Part shown: piece after piece, positions 19,080 to 28,439 of the stretch
Numbering within the stretch: position 1 is the stretch's first letter
Layout: each line of letters opens with the position of its first letter
DNA from: Alphaproteobacteria bacterium HGW-Alphaproteobacteria-18
GTDB lineage: Bacteria > Pseudomonadota > Alphaproteobacteria > Caulobacterales > Hyphomonadaceae
Assembly (NCBI GenBank): GCA_002841155.1
Contig: PHEH01000015.1
Span: forward strand, 62,001-126,000
Direction: 5' to 3'
Length of the DNA: 64,000 nt
Translations under genes and position numbers: made by a program
The notes under the pieces: generated by a model
Told to the model about the DNA's origin: nothing
Database searches by the model: none
Seen by the model: the letters and a program-made list of their open reading frames with translations, nothing else

Positions 19080-20951
19080 ATGTTGCGCAGCGCTGTTTCT
19101 GCTCTCGCCCTCGTTTTCGTGCTCGGTGCCTGCGCGCCTGATACGTCCCAATCCACGGCGCCGCCCGCGCTTTCTGCCGAAGAACAGGCCGCCCTCAGCG
19201 AGCAGCTGAATGCCTGGTTTGACGCCAAGTATGAAGAACAGCTGCAGGACAGCCCGTTTCAGCTCTCCTTCCTTGGCCGCAAGGACAAGAACGATCAGAT
19301 CGACTGCATGAGCATCGCCTGCCAGGACGAGCGCCTGGCCAAGGCAAAGGCAGGGGTCGATGAGCTGAAGGCCACCTTCAACTACGACCAGCTTTCCGCC
19401 GCCGACAAGGATTCCTACGATCTCTGGGTGTTCCAGTATGAGCAGGCCGCCAAGGGCGTTCAGTTCCGCGACAATGGCCTGATCTTTGACCAGATGACGG
19501 GCGTGCACACCTTTGTGCCGACCTTCCTGATGCAGTTCCATTCGGTGGATGATGAAGCCGATGCCCGCGCTTATGTGAGCCGCATCACTGAAGGCGCCCG
19601 CGCGTTGCGGGAACTGCTGGTGCAGGCCAAGGACAAGGCGGGCAAAGGCGTGCATGCGCCGAAGTTTGCCTATGAGGCGGTTGCCGAAGAATCGCAGAAG
19701 CTGATCACCGGCGCGCCGTTCACGGCCGGCCCAGACAGCGCCGTTCTGGCAGACTTCAAGGCCGATGTTCAAAGGCTCGTGGAGGCTGGCAAGACGACGC
19801 CGGAAACCGCCGCTCAGCTGATCAAGGACGCAGAAGCGGCGCTGACCGGAGACTTCCAGGCCGTCTACAAGGACATCATCGCCTTCGCCCAGGAAGATAT
19901 GGCGAACTCGCCCGACCCGGCAGGCCCCCAGGGCATCAGCACCCAGCCCAATGGCGCGCCTTATTATGACTTCATGCTGTCGCAGATGACGACGACGAAC
20001 ATGACCGCTGACGAGATCCATACTCTGGGGCTGTCGGAAGTCGCGCGCATTCATGAAGAGATGGAAGCCATCAAGGGAGAGGTTGGCTTTGAGGGCACGC
20101 TCAACGAATTCTTCGCCAGCATCCGCGACGCGACCGACGATCCGCGCCATTACTATCCGGATACGGACGAGGGCCGTCAGGCCTATATCGATGATGCAAC
20201 GGCCGCCATCGAGAAGATCAAGGCAGTCCTTCCCGATTATTTTGGCATCCTGCCCAAGGCCGATCTCGTGGTGAAGCGCGTCGAGCCCTTCCGCGAACAG
20301 GCCGGCGCCGCCCAGCACTATTATCCCGGCACCCCGGATGGCTCGCGCCCCGGCATCTACTACGCCCACCTTCTGGACATGACCGCGATGCCGAAGGGCG
20401 AACTGGAAGTGATCGCCTATCATGAGGGCCTTCCGGGCCACCATATGCAGATCTCGATTGCCCAGGAGCTGACCGGCATCCCCACATTCCGCACGCAGGC
20501 CGGTTTCACCGCCTATGCGGAAGGCTGGGGCCTCTATTCGGAGAAGCTCGCCAAGGAAATGCCGGGCACCTATGAAGATCCGTATTCGGATTTCGGCCGG
20601 CTCGGCTCGGAAATCTGGCGCGCGATCCGTCTCGTCGTCGATACCGGCCTTCATTCCAAGGGCTGGACCGAGGAGCAGGCCGTCCAGTATTTCCTTGCCA
20701 ATTCGGCGATCACAGAAGCGCAGGCGCGCTCCGAAGTGCAGCGCTATATCGTGATGCCGGGGCAGGCGACCGCCTACAAGATCGGCATGATCGAAATCCA
20801 GAACATGCGGGCCAAGGCTGAAGCCGAGCTTGGCGACAAGTTCGACATCCGCGCCTTCCATGACACCGTGCTAGGCGGCGGCGCGCTGCCGCTGGCCATG
20901 CTGGAGGCCAAGGTCGATCGCTGGATCGAAGACGTCAAAGCGACCGGCTGA
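19080..20951 (+). CDS. DUF885 family lipoprotein, metallopeptidase-like
   Basis: A 623-residue protein with a lipoprotein signal (lipobox LGAC, Cys at about residue 17). It is related to the DUF885 protein at 1917. The motif HEGLPGHH is at residues 448-455 and [15 protein letters not shown] follows as the probable distal zinc ligand region. CGGAGGATTCGCC precedes the ATG at 19080; an in-frame ATG 75 bases upstream would destroy the lipobox position. Likely a periplasm-facing peptidase attached to a membrane. A strong terminator follows the gene. Confidence 0.88.
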   Translation: MLRSAVSALALVFVLGACAPDTSQSTAPPALSAEEQAALSEQLNAWFDAKYEEQLQDSPFQLSFLGRKDKNDQIDCMSIACQDERLAKAKAGVDELKATFNYDQLSAADKDSYDLWVFQYEQAAKGVQFRDNGLIFDQMTGVHTFVPTFLMQFHSVDDEADARAYVSRITEGARALRELLVQAKDKAGKGVHAPKFAYEAVAEESQKLITGAPFTAGPDSAVLADFKADVQRLVEAGKTTPETAAQLIKDAEAALTGDFQAVYKDIIAFAQEDMANSPDPAGPQGISTQPNGAPYYDFMLSQMTTTNMTADEIHTLGLSEVARIHEEMEAIKGEVGFEGTLNEFFASIRDATDDPRHYYPDTDEGRQAYIDDATAAIEKIKAVLPDYFGILPKADLVVKRVEPFREQAGAAQHYYPGTPDGSRPGIYYAHLLDMTAMPKGELEVIAYHEGLPGHHMQISIAQELTGIPTFRTQAGFTAYAEGWGLYSEKLAKEMPGTYEDPYSDFGRLGSEIWRAIRLVVDTGLHSKGWTEEQAVQYFLANSAITEAQARSEVQRYIVMPGQATAYKIGMIEIQNMRAKAEAELGDKFDIRAFHDTVLGGGALPLAMLEAKVDRWIEDVKATG

Positions 20952-20978
20952 TCTGGCTGAAGCCTTCTGACTGAACGC

Positions 20979-21020
20979 GAGGGCAGGGCTTGCCAGATGG
21001 CGCCCTGCCCTCATTCTTTT
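20979..21020 (+). terminator. Intrinsic terminator after the DUF885 lipoprotein gene
   Basis: GAGGGCAGGGC (20979-20989) pairs perfectly with GCCCTGCCCTC (21002-21012) over a 12-base loop, followed by ATTCTTTT. It separates the DUF885 gene from the acyl-CoA dehydrogenase gene. Confidence 0.8.
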
Positions 21021-21064
21021 CCGGGACCATGCAAAAGAAACAGGCCTGCCTGGGGAGGAAAGCC

Positions 21065-22228
21065 TTGGATCTGAAATTCAGCGCTCATGTCGAGGATTTC
21101 CGCCGGGAGGTCCGCCACTGGTTTGAAACGCAGTTCCCGAAGGACATAATCGAGAAGTACAAGGCTGGGACGCCCCTCACCACGGCGGATGTGCGCCGCT
21201 CCGAAATGGCCCTCGGCGCCAAAGGATGGCTCGCCTCTGCTTGGCCGAAGGAGTATGGCGGCCCGGGCTGGAGCATCGAGGAGCAGTATGTCTTCGATGA
21301 GGAACTTGAGCGCGCCGGCGTCCCCACCGTCACGCCGATGGGCGTCGTCTATGTCGGCCCGGTCATCTATACGTTCGGATCAGACGCTCAGAAAGCACGC
21401 TGGCTGCCGGGTATTCGCGATGGCTCCAATGGCTGGGCGCAGGGCTATTCGGAGCCCGGCGCGGGCTCTGACCTGGCCAGCCTTGAATTTTCCGCTGAGC
21501 TCAAGGACGGGGTCTACACACTCAACGGGCACAAGATCTGGACCTCGGCGGCCCAGCATGCCGACTGGATTTTCCTTCTGGCGCGTACCAGCCGCCGCGA
21601 GAAAAAGCAGGAGGGCATCTCCTTCATCTGCTGCCCGATGGATGCGCCCGGCCTCACCGTCAAACCGATCATCAGCATCGATGGCGCCCATGCGCTGAAC
21701 GAAGTGTTGTTCGACAATGTTCAGGTGCCTGAGGACAACCGCATTGGCGAGGAAGGGAAGGGCTGGACCTATTCCCAATATCTGCTCGGCTTTGAGCGCA
21801 CCTCCTATGCCCGCATTGGCGGCAAGCGCGCCATGTTGCGCCATGTCCGCGCCCTTGCCACCGCAGGCTCGGCGGGAACGAATGAGCGCCTGATCGATGA
21901 TCCGGGCTTTGCCATGCGCCTGGCGCAGGCGGAGATCGCGGTAGATGGCCTGGAGATGACCGTTTTCCGCATTCTCTCGGCAGTTGCGGCAGGCGGCACG
22001 CCGGGCGACGCGGCCTCCACCGTCAAGATCCTGGCGACCGAAACCCACCAGCAGATCACCGAACTGTTCCTGGACGCGGCCGGCCCGCATGTCGGCCATC
22101 GCGGCCCGTCCTCGGGCAGCACACCGCGCGATGTGGCCACCTATTTTGCCGGGCGGGCCCAGTCGATCTATGGCGGCACCAACGAGATCCAGAAAACCAT
22201 CATTGCCCGTAAGGTGCTCGGGCTCTGA
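21065..22228 (+). CDS. Acyl-CoA dehydrogenase family protein
   Basis: A 387-residue flavoprotein of the medium-chain dehydrogenase fold. FAD-site segments include GYSEPGAGSDLASL and GHKIWTSAAQHADWIFLLART, and the C-terminal motif is QSIYGGTNEIQKTIIARKVLGL. The start is called as TTG (then GAT CTG AAA) because GGGGAGGAAA lies five bases upstream and the resulting opening (M)DLKFS is typical of the family; in-frame starts at 20990 and 21029 would run into or sit beside the terminator. The acyl substrate is not determinable. Expressed alone, as the next genes are on the other strand. Confidence 0.88.
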   Translation: MDLKFSAHVEDFRREVRHWFETQFPKDIIEKYKAGTPLTTADVRRSEMALGAKGWLASAWPKEYGGPGWSIEEQYVFDEELERAGVPTVTPMGVVYVGPVIYTFGSDAQKARWLPGIRDGSNGWAQGYSEPGAGSDLASLEFSAELKDGVYTLNGHKIWTSAAQHADWIFLLARTSRREKKQEGISFICCPMDAPGLTVKPIISIDGAHALNEVLFDNVQVPEDNRIGEEGKGWTYSQYLLGFERTSYARIGGKRAMLRHVRALATAGSAGTNERLIDDPGFAMRLAQAEIAVDGLEMTVFRILSAVAAGGTPGDAASTVKILATETHQQITELFLDAAGPHVGHRGPSSGSTPRDVATYFAGRAQSIYGGTNEIQKTIIARKVLGL

Positions 22229-22247
22229 TCTGCGGCCGGTCCGGCGC

Positions 22248-22766
22248 TCAGGCGCTGCGATAGCTGCGGAAGGTGATAGCGGCGGCAGCAAAGCTGATCG
22301 CAGCCAGAACGGCCGATACCACGCCGTTCCATCCGGCCATCGACAGGCCCAGAATGTAGAAGGGCGCGTCATTGCAGGCGGGCAGCTCAAACACCTGGTC
22401 AAGATTGCCGATCGCAAAAGGATCGACCGCAGGGCCGGTGGAGCAGCCCGATGGCGGCGGGAAAATGCCCCACTCCACACCGGCATGATAGGCGGCCACG
22501 ATCACGCCCACCACAAAGACCAAACCGATGAGAACGTTCAGCGCGACAAGGAAACGCCGCTTGGGCACGAACCGCCACCAGGTCAGGCCTGTCAGGGTCA
22601 TCGCGATAAGCGCCCAGTAGACCTCCCTCTGCCGGAGGCAAAGTGGGCAGGGGGCAAGATTGCCAATAATTTCAAAGACATGTGCTGCCGCCAGCATCAA
22701 AGCCGAGGCGGCGAGGGCGAAGGCGGGCCAGCGCCAGCCAGTCAGGGCAGTGGTAAGCAGCTGCAT
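22248..22766 (-). CDS. dsbB: Disulfide bond formation protein B
   Basis: A 172-residue inner membrane protein with four transmembrane helices. The first redox pair is Cys40-Cys43 (APCPLCLRQRE) and the second is formed by Cys108 and Cys131 in the large periplasmic loop. It reoxidises DsbA and passes electrons to quinone. The ATG at 22766 is preferred because the frame upstream has no membrane segment. It lies 49 bases after the exoD gene on the same strand. Confidence 0.9.
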   Translation of the reverse strand: MQLLTTALTGWRWPAFALAASALMLAAAHVFEIIGNLAPCPLCLRQREVYWALIAMTLTGLTWWRFVPKRRFLVALNVLIGLVFVVGVIVAAYHAGVEWGIFPPPSGCSTGPAVDPFAIGNLDQVFELPACNDAPFYILGLSMAGWNGVVSAVLAAISFAAAAITFRSYRSA

Positions 22767-22815
22767 GGACGAGACCTTCGGCGCCAAACCCCGTCTCGCG
22801 CAATGCGGCGGCGTG

Positions 22816-23448
22816 TCACGAGCCGAAGACGGCGGTTGAAATATGCGTGATGACATTCAGGCCAAGGAAAGCGCCGGCAATCAGCGCGCCGACCCAGCAT
22901 ATCCCCAGAATGCTCCCGCCAATCACGGCAAGTCCGTCCTTCTGCATCAGGCCAAAGGCGGTCACGGCCACGGCCATGCCTGGCACCGTGTTGGTCATTG
23001 GCAGAGGCACCAGGATCGAGGCGCAGAAGAGGAACAGGAAGGCGCCGATCACGCGCTCGGAGCGCCGCCCGGTAATCACGCTCAGGCGCGGCCGGATGAT
23101 GGCCTCGATCCAGCCAAACCATTTGCGTCCGCCGCGCGCCATCTGGGTCAGGCCCTTGCGGTCGATCTTTCGGGCGGCGAGCTTTGCCGGCAGCCAGGGC
23201 TCTTCCCGGCCGATCACCATCTGGAACGCCAGCGCCAGCATCGGCAGCGCCACCACCTGCGGCACGCCATAGAGGAACGGGATGCAGCAGGGCAGGGCCA
23301 GCAGGAACAGGCCCGCGCCAAACGCGCTCTCGTCAAGGCGGTCAAAGATCTCGCGCAGGGAGAAGCCTTCTTCCGGCGCAGCCTCGGCCAGAATTTCAAT
23401 GGTCTGTAACAGGGTGCGGTCGGTTTGGGCGGTCATGGGCATACTCAT
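22816..23448 (-). CDS. exoD: ExoD family exopolysaccharide-synthesis protein
   Basis: A 210-residue membrane protein with the ExoD opening TLLQTIEILAEAAPEEGFSLREIFDRLDESAFGAGLFLLALPCCIPF and several hydrophobic helices. ExoD was described in rhizobia as needed for normal exopolysaccharide and alkali tolerance, but its biochemical action is unknown. Three closely spaced in-frame ATGs (23448, 23442, 23436) make the exact start uncertain. A second ExoD-like gene is at 53687. Confidence 0.87.
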   Translation of the reverse strand: MSMPMTAQTDRTLLQTIEILAEAAPEEGFSLREIFDRLDESAFGAGLFLLALPCCIPFLYGVPQVVALPMLALAFQMVIGREEPWLPAKLAARKIDRKGLTQMARGGRKWFGWIEAIIRPRLSVITGRRSERVIGAFLFLFCASILVPLPMTNTVPGMAVAVTAFGLMQKDGLAVIGGSILGICWVGALIAGAFLGLNVITHISTAVFGS

Positions 23449-23524
23449 AGTTTCAGCGGACTATAGCAGAGACATTGACATATCACTTCTCTCTGCGGCA
23501 GGAGTTTGGCCGTCCTGAAAGGGA

Positions 23525-23608
23525 GCCCCTGTGGTGAAATGGTAGACGCGGCGGATTCAAAATCCGCTTCCGCAAGGAGTGCTGGTTCAAGTCCGGCCAG
23601 GGGCACCA
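23525..23608 (+). tRNA. tRNA-Leu (anticodon CAA)
   Basis: GCCCCTG/CAGGGGC forms the acceptor stem and the anticodon stem GCGGA/TCCGC holds the loop TTCAAAA (anticodon CAA, reads TTG). The T arm is CTGGTTCAAGTCCGG, then discriminator A, with CCA encoded (23606-23608). A short class II variable arm (CTTCCGCAAGGAGT region) is present. The 3' end of such genes is a common integrase target. Confidence 0.97.
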
Positions 23609-23724
23609 TTCAGACGTTTCAGACGATGCGAGATAGTCCGAAGCGCGACAAAATAAACAAATAAAATCAATGTTTAGCGTCCGGATTGGTCCGGGGCGCT
23701 CCAAATCCGTGCGTTGGCATCCGG

Positions 23725-23778
23725 GAATTTTGTTGGTACGGTTGTTGGTATCGATTGCTACCCATACCAACAAAATTC
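23725..23778. repeat. Perfect 14-bp inverted repeat beside tRNA-Leu
   Basis: GAATTTTGTTGGTA (23725-23738) and TACCAACAAAATTC (23765-23778) are exact complements around a 26-base centre that itself repeats GTTGGTA. Located 117 bases after the tRNA-Leu 3' end. Its position before a possible integrase start suggests recombinase arm sites or an operator of an integrated element. Confidence 0.75.
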
Positions 23779-23793
23779 GGCTTCCGGTCCCTC

Positions 23794-23913
23794 ATGCCTC
23801 TGACGGATACAACAGCTTCGAAAGGAGCGGGTGAAGATGGCAGATTGGGGCGCGGGGGAAGTGCTGGCAATGACGCGGGACAGGTAACCTGTGACTGGAG
23901 CTGGTTTGCTTGA
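23794..23913 (+). pseudogene. Possible remnant of a P4-type tyrosine integrase start
   Basis: An ATG at 23794 begins MPLTDTTASK, which resembles the usual opening of P4-type (DUF4102) integrases, MPLTDT followed by an alpha helix. After six to ten codons the resemblance ends and the frame stops at 23913 without any catalytic domain. The place, right after a tRNA gene and an inverted repeat, is where such integrase genes normally lie. The match is very short and could be chance. Confidence 0.25.
23836..23885 (+). repeat. Left copy of an imperfect 50-bp direct repeat flanking the TonB/ABC cassette
   Basis: Ungapped comparison with 29714-29763 gives 39 identical bases of 50, beginning with the shared nonamer GATGGCAGA and including the shared blocks GGAAGTG, GCAATG and CGCGGG. 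This copy lies 298 bases before the TonB receptor start. Confidence 0.65.
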
Positions 23914-24133
23914 ACAAGTGTGACCGCAGTTCCTCAGCAACGCACTTATGAATCGTCGCCTTTCCAGCCACCGAATATGCTTGAAGCGCATGACGGGGGC
24001 ACTTGGTAAAAGTTGTAACTTTGAGGCTCCCTCGGCGGATTGACAATCGAGCGCCGGATTATAATAACGTTATAACGTCACATTTTAAGATGTGGTGATC
24101 CTCTCCTTTTGGTTTGTTTTCCCGGGGTCTCAA

Positions 24134-26278
24134 ATGTCATTCCGTTATGGCTGCAGCTTGCTGGCTGTCGCAACTTCATTTGCCTTCATTGCAGCCCCTG
24201 CGCATGGCCAGGCCAGCGAGGAAGAAGCGGCAATGCGCCAGGAAACGGTTGTGGTCCTGGGGGCTCGTCAGGCCTATCAGGGAGACTTTACGCCGCTTGA
24301 AACACCGCAGGCCGAGCAGAGAATCGGTGAAGAGGTTCTCCAGAATGCGGGAGCGGTTGATCTCAGCCAGGCGCTGGACCTCTCTGCTTCGGTGGCTCGC
24401 CAGAACAATTTCGGCGGACTCTGGAACAGCTTTGCGGTTCGCGGTTTTGTCGGTGACCAGAACCTGCCGAGCAACTATCTCGTCAACGGGTTTAATGCCG
24501 GACGTGGATTTGGCGGGCCGCGTGACCTCTCTGGTATCGAGAGCGTGGAAGTTCTCAAAGGTCCGCGGGCGGCCCTGTTCGGTCGCGGTGAACCGGGCGG
24601 AACGGTCAATCTTGTGACCAAGCGGCCGACTTTTGAGATCGAAGGTCAGGTGCGTGTTTCTGCTGGCAGTTTTGATACTTTCCGCGCGGACGCCGATTGG
24701 ACTGCGCCGCTGACGGAGGCGCTTGCTGTCCGGCTCATCGGCTTCCATGAAGATGCGGGCAGCTTCCGGGATACGGTTGAAACACTGAAGTATGGCGCCA
24801 GCCCGTCTGTCGCCCTGAGGCTGAGCGAGTCAGCGCTTCTGGTGTATGAGATGGAATACAGCCACAAGGAAATCCCATTTGATCGGGGTGTGGTGGCTAT
24901 CGACGGTCAGCTGGGCCTTATTCCGGAAAGCCGATTCCTAGGGGAGCCAGGAGATGGTCCTCTGGAGTCGGATGTTCTCGGCCATCAGATCGAATTTCAG
25001 TATACGTTCAATGAAGATTGGGGCTTCATTCTCGGCGCGACGGTGCGTGATACCACCCTTGAGGGTTTTTCCACGGAGGCTGAACTGACGACTGCACGTC
25101 AGCAGTTGCTGGTTGATGGTCAAACCTTGACCCGACAGCGCCGTTTCCGGAACTATGACGCCACCTACTCGGTCCTGCGCGGAGAACTCAACGGGGAGTT
25201 TATGACCGGGCCCATCGCGCATCGCATTCTGATCGGCGCCGATACGGACCGGTTCGAGAATGACCAGGTGTTCGCCCGCGCCCGCGCACCCACACTGGCC
25301 ACCAGTCCCAGCCTGGCGCAGCTTCAGGCCATAAATATCTTCAATCCTGTTTATGGCCAGTATCCGCTGCCGACGCCGACACCGTTGACCGACCGCCTGG
25401 ATATTCAGGAATCAACCGGCCTCTTTGTGCAGGATCAGGTCTCCCTGACTGAGCGGCTCGAAGTCCGCATTGGACTGAGATACGACGACTACGCACAATC
25501 CTTTGAGAACCGGTTGAGTGGCACAGAAGTGTCCCAGTCCTATACCCAAACCAGCCCGCAGTTCGAACTGGTTTACAGACTGAGCGATGCCGTTTCTGTC
25601 TACGGTGTTTATGGCGAAAATTTCCGGCCTCTGTCGGGCACCAATTTTGAGGGTAATCCGTTTGCCCCCAACCTGTCACGATCCGTCGAGGGCGGAGTGA
25701 AGTTTCTCCTGCGAGACGGCGCCCTTGCCGGGACAGTCAGCGTTTTCAGAATCGAGCAGGAGAACATCCTTGTCTCCGACCCTGTCAATGCGGGCTTTTC
25801 GATTGCGGGTGGGGAAGCCGAAAGCCAGGGTTTCGAGTTTGATCTGCAGGGACGGCTCACGGATACGATCTCGCTCTGGCTATCCTACGCCTATGTCGAC
25901 GCTTCGCTGGCTAATGATATCCTGGACCCGGATTTTGCGTTACCCGTCCGGGCGGGTTCGCGTCTCCTGAATATCCCGGAACATTCTTTCAGTCTCCAGG
26001 TGGCGAGGGATATGGAGCTGGCTGGGCGGCCGCTTACGATCGGCGGGGGGGTGCTGTATGTAGGTGACCGGCTCGGTGAAATCGGTACAGACTTTCAGTT
26101 GCCGGATTATACGCTTCTGAGGGCATTCCTTACCTATGACCTGACCGATAATGTTGTTCTGCGGGGTGAGATTGACAACCTTGCGGATGAAACCTGGTAC
26201 GCCAACTCCTATTCCCAGCTCTGGGTCCAGCCGGGTACGCCCCGGACTTTCCGGATCTCGGCGGCCTACCGCTTCTGA
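24134..26278 (+). CDS. TonB-dependent siderophore-type outer membrane receptor
   Basis: A 714-residue receptor with a signal peptide (about residues 1-27, ending AHGQA), a possible TonB box (ETVVVLG, near residues 37-43), a plug domain (about 50-165; NSFAVRGF, IESVEVLKGPRAALFGRGEPGGTVNLVTKRP) and a 22-strand type barrel ending in YRF. The plug signature is that of the FhuA/FpvA siderophore receptor class. The ATG at 24134 gives the signal peptide; the longer in-frame start at 24092 adds hydrophobic residues that spoil it. It is followed after 8 bases by the ABC cassette, so the receptor and transporter are likely one transcript. The ligand is unknown. Confidence 0.92.
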   Translation: MSFRYGCSLLAVATSFAFIAAPAHGQASEEEAAMRQETVVVLGARQAYQGDFTPLETPQAEQRIGEEVLQNAGAVDLSQALDLSASVARQNNFGGLWNSFAVRGFVGDQNLPSNYLVNGFNAGRGFGGPRDLSGIESVEVLKGPRAALFGRGEPGGTVNLVTKRPTFEIEGQVRVSAGSFDTFRADADWTAPLTEALAVRLIGFHEDAGSFRDTVETLKYGASPSVALRLSESALLVYEMEYSHKEIPFDRGVVAIDGQLGLIPESRFLGEPGDGPLESDVLGHQIEFQYTFNEDWGFILGATVRDTTLEGFSTEAELTTARQQLLVDGQTLTRQRRFRNYDATYSVLRGELNGEFMTGPIAHRILIGADTDRFENDQVFARARAPTLATSPSLAQLQAINIFNPVYGQYPLPTPTPLTDRLDIQESTGLFVQDQVSLTERLEVRIGLRYDDYAQSFENRLSGTEVSQSYTQTSPQFELVYRLSDAVSVYGVYGENFRPLSGTNFEGNPFAPNLSRSVEGGVKFLLRDGALAGTVSVFRIEQENILVSDPVNAGFSIAGGEAESQGFEFDLQGRLTDTISLWLSYAYVDASLANDILDPDFALPVRAGSRLLNIPEHSFSLQVARDMELAGRPLTIGGGVLYVGDRLGEIGTDFQLPDYTLLRAFLTYDLTDNVVLRGEIDNLADETWYANSYSQLWVQPGTPRTFRISAAYRF

Positions 26279-26286
26279 GGCCCGGC

Positions 26287-27006
26287 ATGAAAACAGTTCT
26301 TGAAGCGCGTGACCTCAGTGTCGAACGATCGGGTAAACGGGTTCTCGATGGGGTGAGTTTCTCCGTGACAGAAGGCGAGGTGTTTGCCCTGCTCGGCGGC
26401 AATGGCGCGGGCAAATCCACGACGCTGCTGACCTTTCTCGGTTTCCTGCCGCCGGTATCGGGGTTGGTGCAAGTGAATGGAAAAGCACCCGCCGAAGACA
26501 TAGCCGCGGCGCGCCGTGCTATCGCCTATCTGCCGGAAGCCGCGACGCTTTATGGCCATCTTACGGCCCGCGAAAACCTGCGCTATTTCCTGTCACTTGC
26601 CCGCATGCGCCCGCAGGCCGAACCAATTGAAGCGGCGCTCGATCAGGTCAGTCTCCAGCCTGATGCGAGAGGGCGGCAACTTTCCTCCTACTCGAAGGGG
26701 ATGCGGCAGAAAGTGGCAATTGCGCTTGCCCTTCTGCGGGAAGCGCCGATCCTGTTGCTAGATGAGCCGACGTCCGGGCTCGACCCGGTTGCCATTGATG
26801 AATTTCACGGCCTGATCCGCCTTCTGGCGGGGGCAGGGCGGTCGGTCCTGATGGTGACGCATGACGTATACGGTGCCTGCCAGGTGGCCGGGCGTATCGG
26901 CTTGCTCCGGCACGGGCAGATGGTTGGCAGCTTCACTGCGCCGGCGGGTGGACGCATCGAGACTGAGGCCGTCCATGCCGCTTTTGCGGGGCGTGTCCCC
27001 GCATGA
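26287..27006 (+). CDS. ABC transporter ATP-binding protein (ABC-2 type)
   Basis: A 239-residue ATPase with Walker A GGNGAGKS (residues 37-44), signature LSSYSKGMRQKVAIALAL, Walker B ILLLDEPTSGLDP and switch His in VMVTHD-like MVTHDVYG. The variant signature (YSKGM in place of SGGQ) is normal for ABC-2/NosF-like exporters. It starts 8 bases after the TonB receptor and overlaps the first permease by four bases (ATGA). Confidence 0.92.
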   Translation: MKTVLEARDLSVERSGKRVLDGVSFSVTEGEVFALLGGNGAGKSTTLLTFLGFLPPVSGLVQVNGKAPAEDIAAARRAIAYLPEAATLYGHLTARENLRYFLSLARMRPQAEPIEAALDQVSLQPDARGRQLSSYSKGMRQKVAIALALLREAPILLLDEPTSGLDPVAIDEFHGLIRLLAGAGRSVLMVTHDVYGACQVAGRIGLLRHGQMVGSFTAPAGGRIETEAVHAAFAGRVPA

Positions 27007-28439
27007 GCGTGCTACTGACCCTTGCGGCCGGGGAGTGGAGGTTCTGGTTGCGCTCGCGGCTTGTGCTCGCCGGGTTCATCATCATGGCCTGTGTGCTGGC
27101 AGTTACCAGCCTTGTGACAGTCACGCGCATAGATGCGGTACAGAAGCAGCGTCTCGAACACCAGGTCGCTGCCGAAGAGCGCTTCCTAGCTCAGCCTGAT
27201 CGCCATCCCCATCGGATGGTGCACTACGGCCATTATGCTTATCGCGCGCCTGGCCCGCTCGCGATCATTGATCCTGGCGTCGACCGCGTCACGGGCCAGT
27301 CGATTTTCCTGGAGGGACACCGCCAGAATTCAGCGATGTTTGCGGAGACCCGGTCCGGTGCAGTTCTGGGACGTTTTGTGGAACTGACGCCGGCAGTTGC
27401 CTATCAGGTACTGGCGCCTCTTCTTCTCATTATTCTCGGGCACTCTCTGATCATCCGCGAAAGGGAAGCAGGAACTCTGGCGCCTCTTCTGGCGCAGGGT
27501 GTGCGTCCCGTTGCGATGCTTGGCGGTAAGGCGCTCGCGCTGGCGAGCGTCATTCTGGCCATGACGGTCCCTTTGATGCTGCTTGCCGTGCGGGCCACCC
27601 TGAACGGGGAGAGCGCGGCCAGCGCGTTCAACCTGGTGGGCGCCTACACTCTTTATCTGCTGATTTGGGGCGGGCTCATCCTGCTGGTTTCAACGCTTGC
27701 CCGTCACCGCGGAATTGCCCTCGGAATCCTTGCTGCCTTCTGGGTGATCTCGACGATCATCTTCCCGCGTCTTGCCGCGAGCTATGCGAGTGTAACCTAT
27801 CCGGCGGCAGGGAAAATAGAGACTGACCTGATGATGGCGCGCGACATCCGAGAAGTGGGGGATGGTCATGATGCAAGTGCGCCTACCCATGACCATCTGC
27901 GCGAACAGTTGCTCTCTGATTATGGTGTGGCGCGCGTGGAGGATCTGCCTGTGAATTTCCGCGGAATGGTTGCGCTGGCGTCAGAAGAGAAGTTGACAAG
28001 GCTGCTCAATCAGTATGCTGATGATCAAATGCTGCGTGAGCAGCAGCAGGCAGCACTCGTTCACCGTTTCGGCTGGGTATCCCCCTTCATTGCTCTGGGC
28101 AACGCCTCCCGCGCTTTGGCCGGAAGCGACCTTGCTGGGCATCACCGGTTCCTGCGGGAAGCAGAAGCACTCCGCTTCTCGTTTGTGCAGGGCCTCAATA
28201 CAGCCCATGCTCACGATCTTTCCTACGCCGATGATGCCAACAGGAACCGGGATGACGCAGCAATGCAGCAGGCGCGGGTCAGCGCAGAGAACTGGAAGGT
28301 CCTCAGCGATTTTCGCTTTACGCCTTCGCCGCCAGAAGATCGGCTAAAGGCAGCAACGCCGTTCCTGATGATGTTGACCGTCTGGGCAGCCGGAATGTTG
28401 GCGGTGCTGGGGCTGGCTGCGGGGAGGCTGAGACCATGA
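27003..28439 (+). CDS. ABC-2 permease with DUF3526-type extracytoplasmic region (first of two)
   Basis: A 478-residue membrane protein with one N-terminal helix (about residues 20-43), a large extracytoplasmic region rich in histidine (RHPHRMVHYGHYAYRAPGPLAIIDPGVD), and at least four further helices in the middle (LAPLLLIILGHSLI, ALASVILAMTVPLMLLA, YTLYLLIWGGLILLV, GIALGILAAFWVIS). A second long extracytoplasmic region follows before the last helix near the C terminus. The LEGHRQNSAMF segment matches what I recall of DUF3526 permeases. Overlaps genes on both sides by four bases. Confidence 0.82.
   Translation: MSVLLTLAAGEWRFWLRSRLVLAGFIIMACVLAVTSLVTVTRIDAVQKQRLEHQVAAEERFLAQPDRHPHRMVHYGHYAYRAPGPLAIIDPGVDRVTGQSIFLEGHRQNSAMFAETRSGAVLGRFVELTPAVAYQVLAPLLLIILGHSLIIREREAGTLAPLLAQGVRPVAMLGGKALALASVILAMTVPLMLLAVRATLNGESAASAFNLVGAYTLYLLIWGGLILLVSTLARHRGIALGILAAFWVISTIIFPRLAASYASVTYPAAGKIETDLMMARDIREVGDGHDASAPTHDHLREQLLSDYGVARVEDLPVNFRGMVALASEEKLTRLLNQYADDQMLREQQQAALVHRFGWVSPFIALGNASRALAGSDLAGHHRFLREAEALRFSFVQGLNTAHAHDLSYADDANRNRDDAAMQQARVSAENWKVLSDFRFTPSPPEDRLKAATPFLMMLTVWAAGMLAVLGLAAGRLRP

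Larger units (their letters stand above)
23609..24133. other. Gene-poor, degraded-looking stretch between tRNA-Leu and the TonB receptor
   Basis: This 525-base stretch holds no convincing gene. It contains a 14-bp inverted repeat (23725-23778), a possible fragment of an integrase start (23794), one copy of a 50-bp imperfect repeat (23836-23885) and an AT-rich segment (24050-24095) before the TonB receptor gene, where its promoter should lie. Base composition looks lower in GC than the core genes around it, by eye only. Confidence 0.7.

Noticed and set aside
18012-20861. A 949-codon minus-strand open frame that includes hemC
   Set aside because: The first 628 codons are antisense to the DUF885 lipoprotein gene, which has a lipobox, the HExxxGHH motif and a good binding site. 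HemC begins at 18977 by homology.
23483-23773. Minus-strand open frame across tRNA-Leu
   Set aside because: The middle is the reverse complement of the tRNA (reads like PWPDLNQHSLRKRILNPPR), a well-known false protein made by tRNA-Leu genes.
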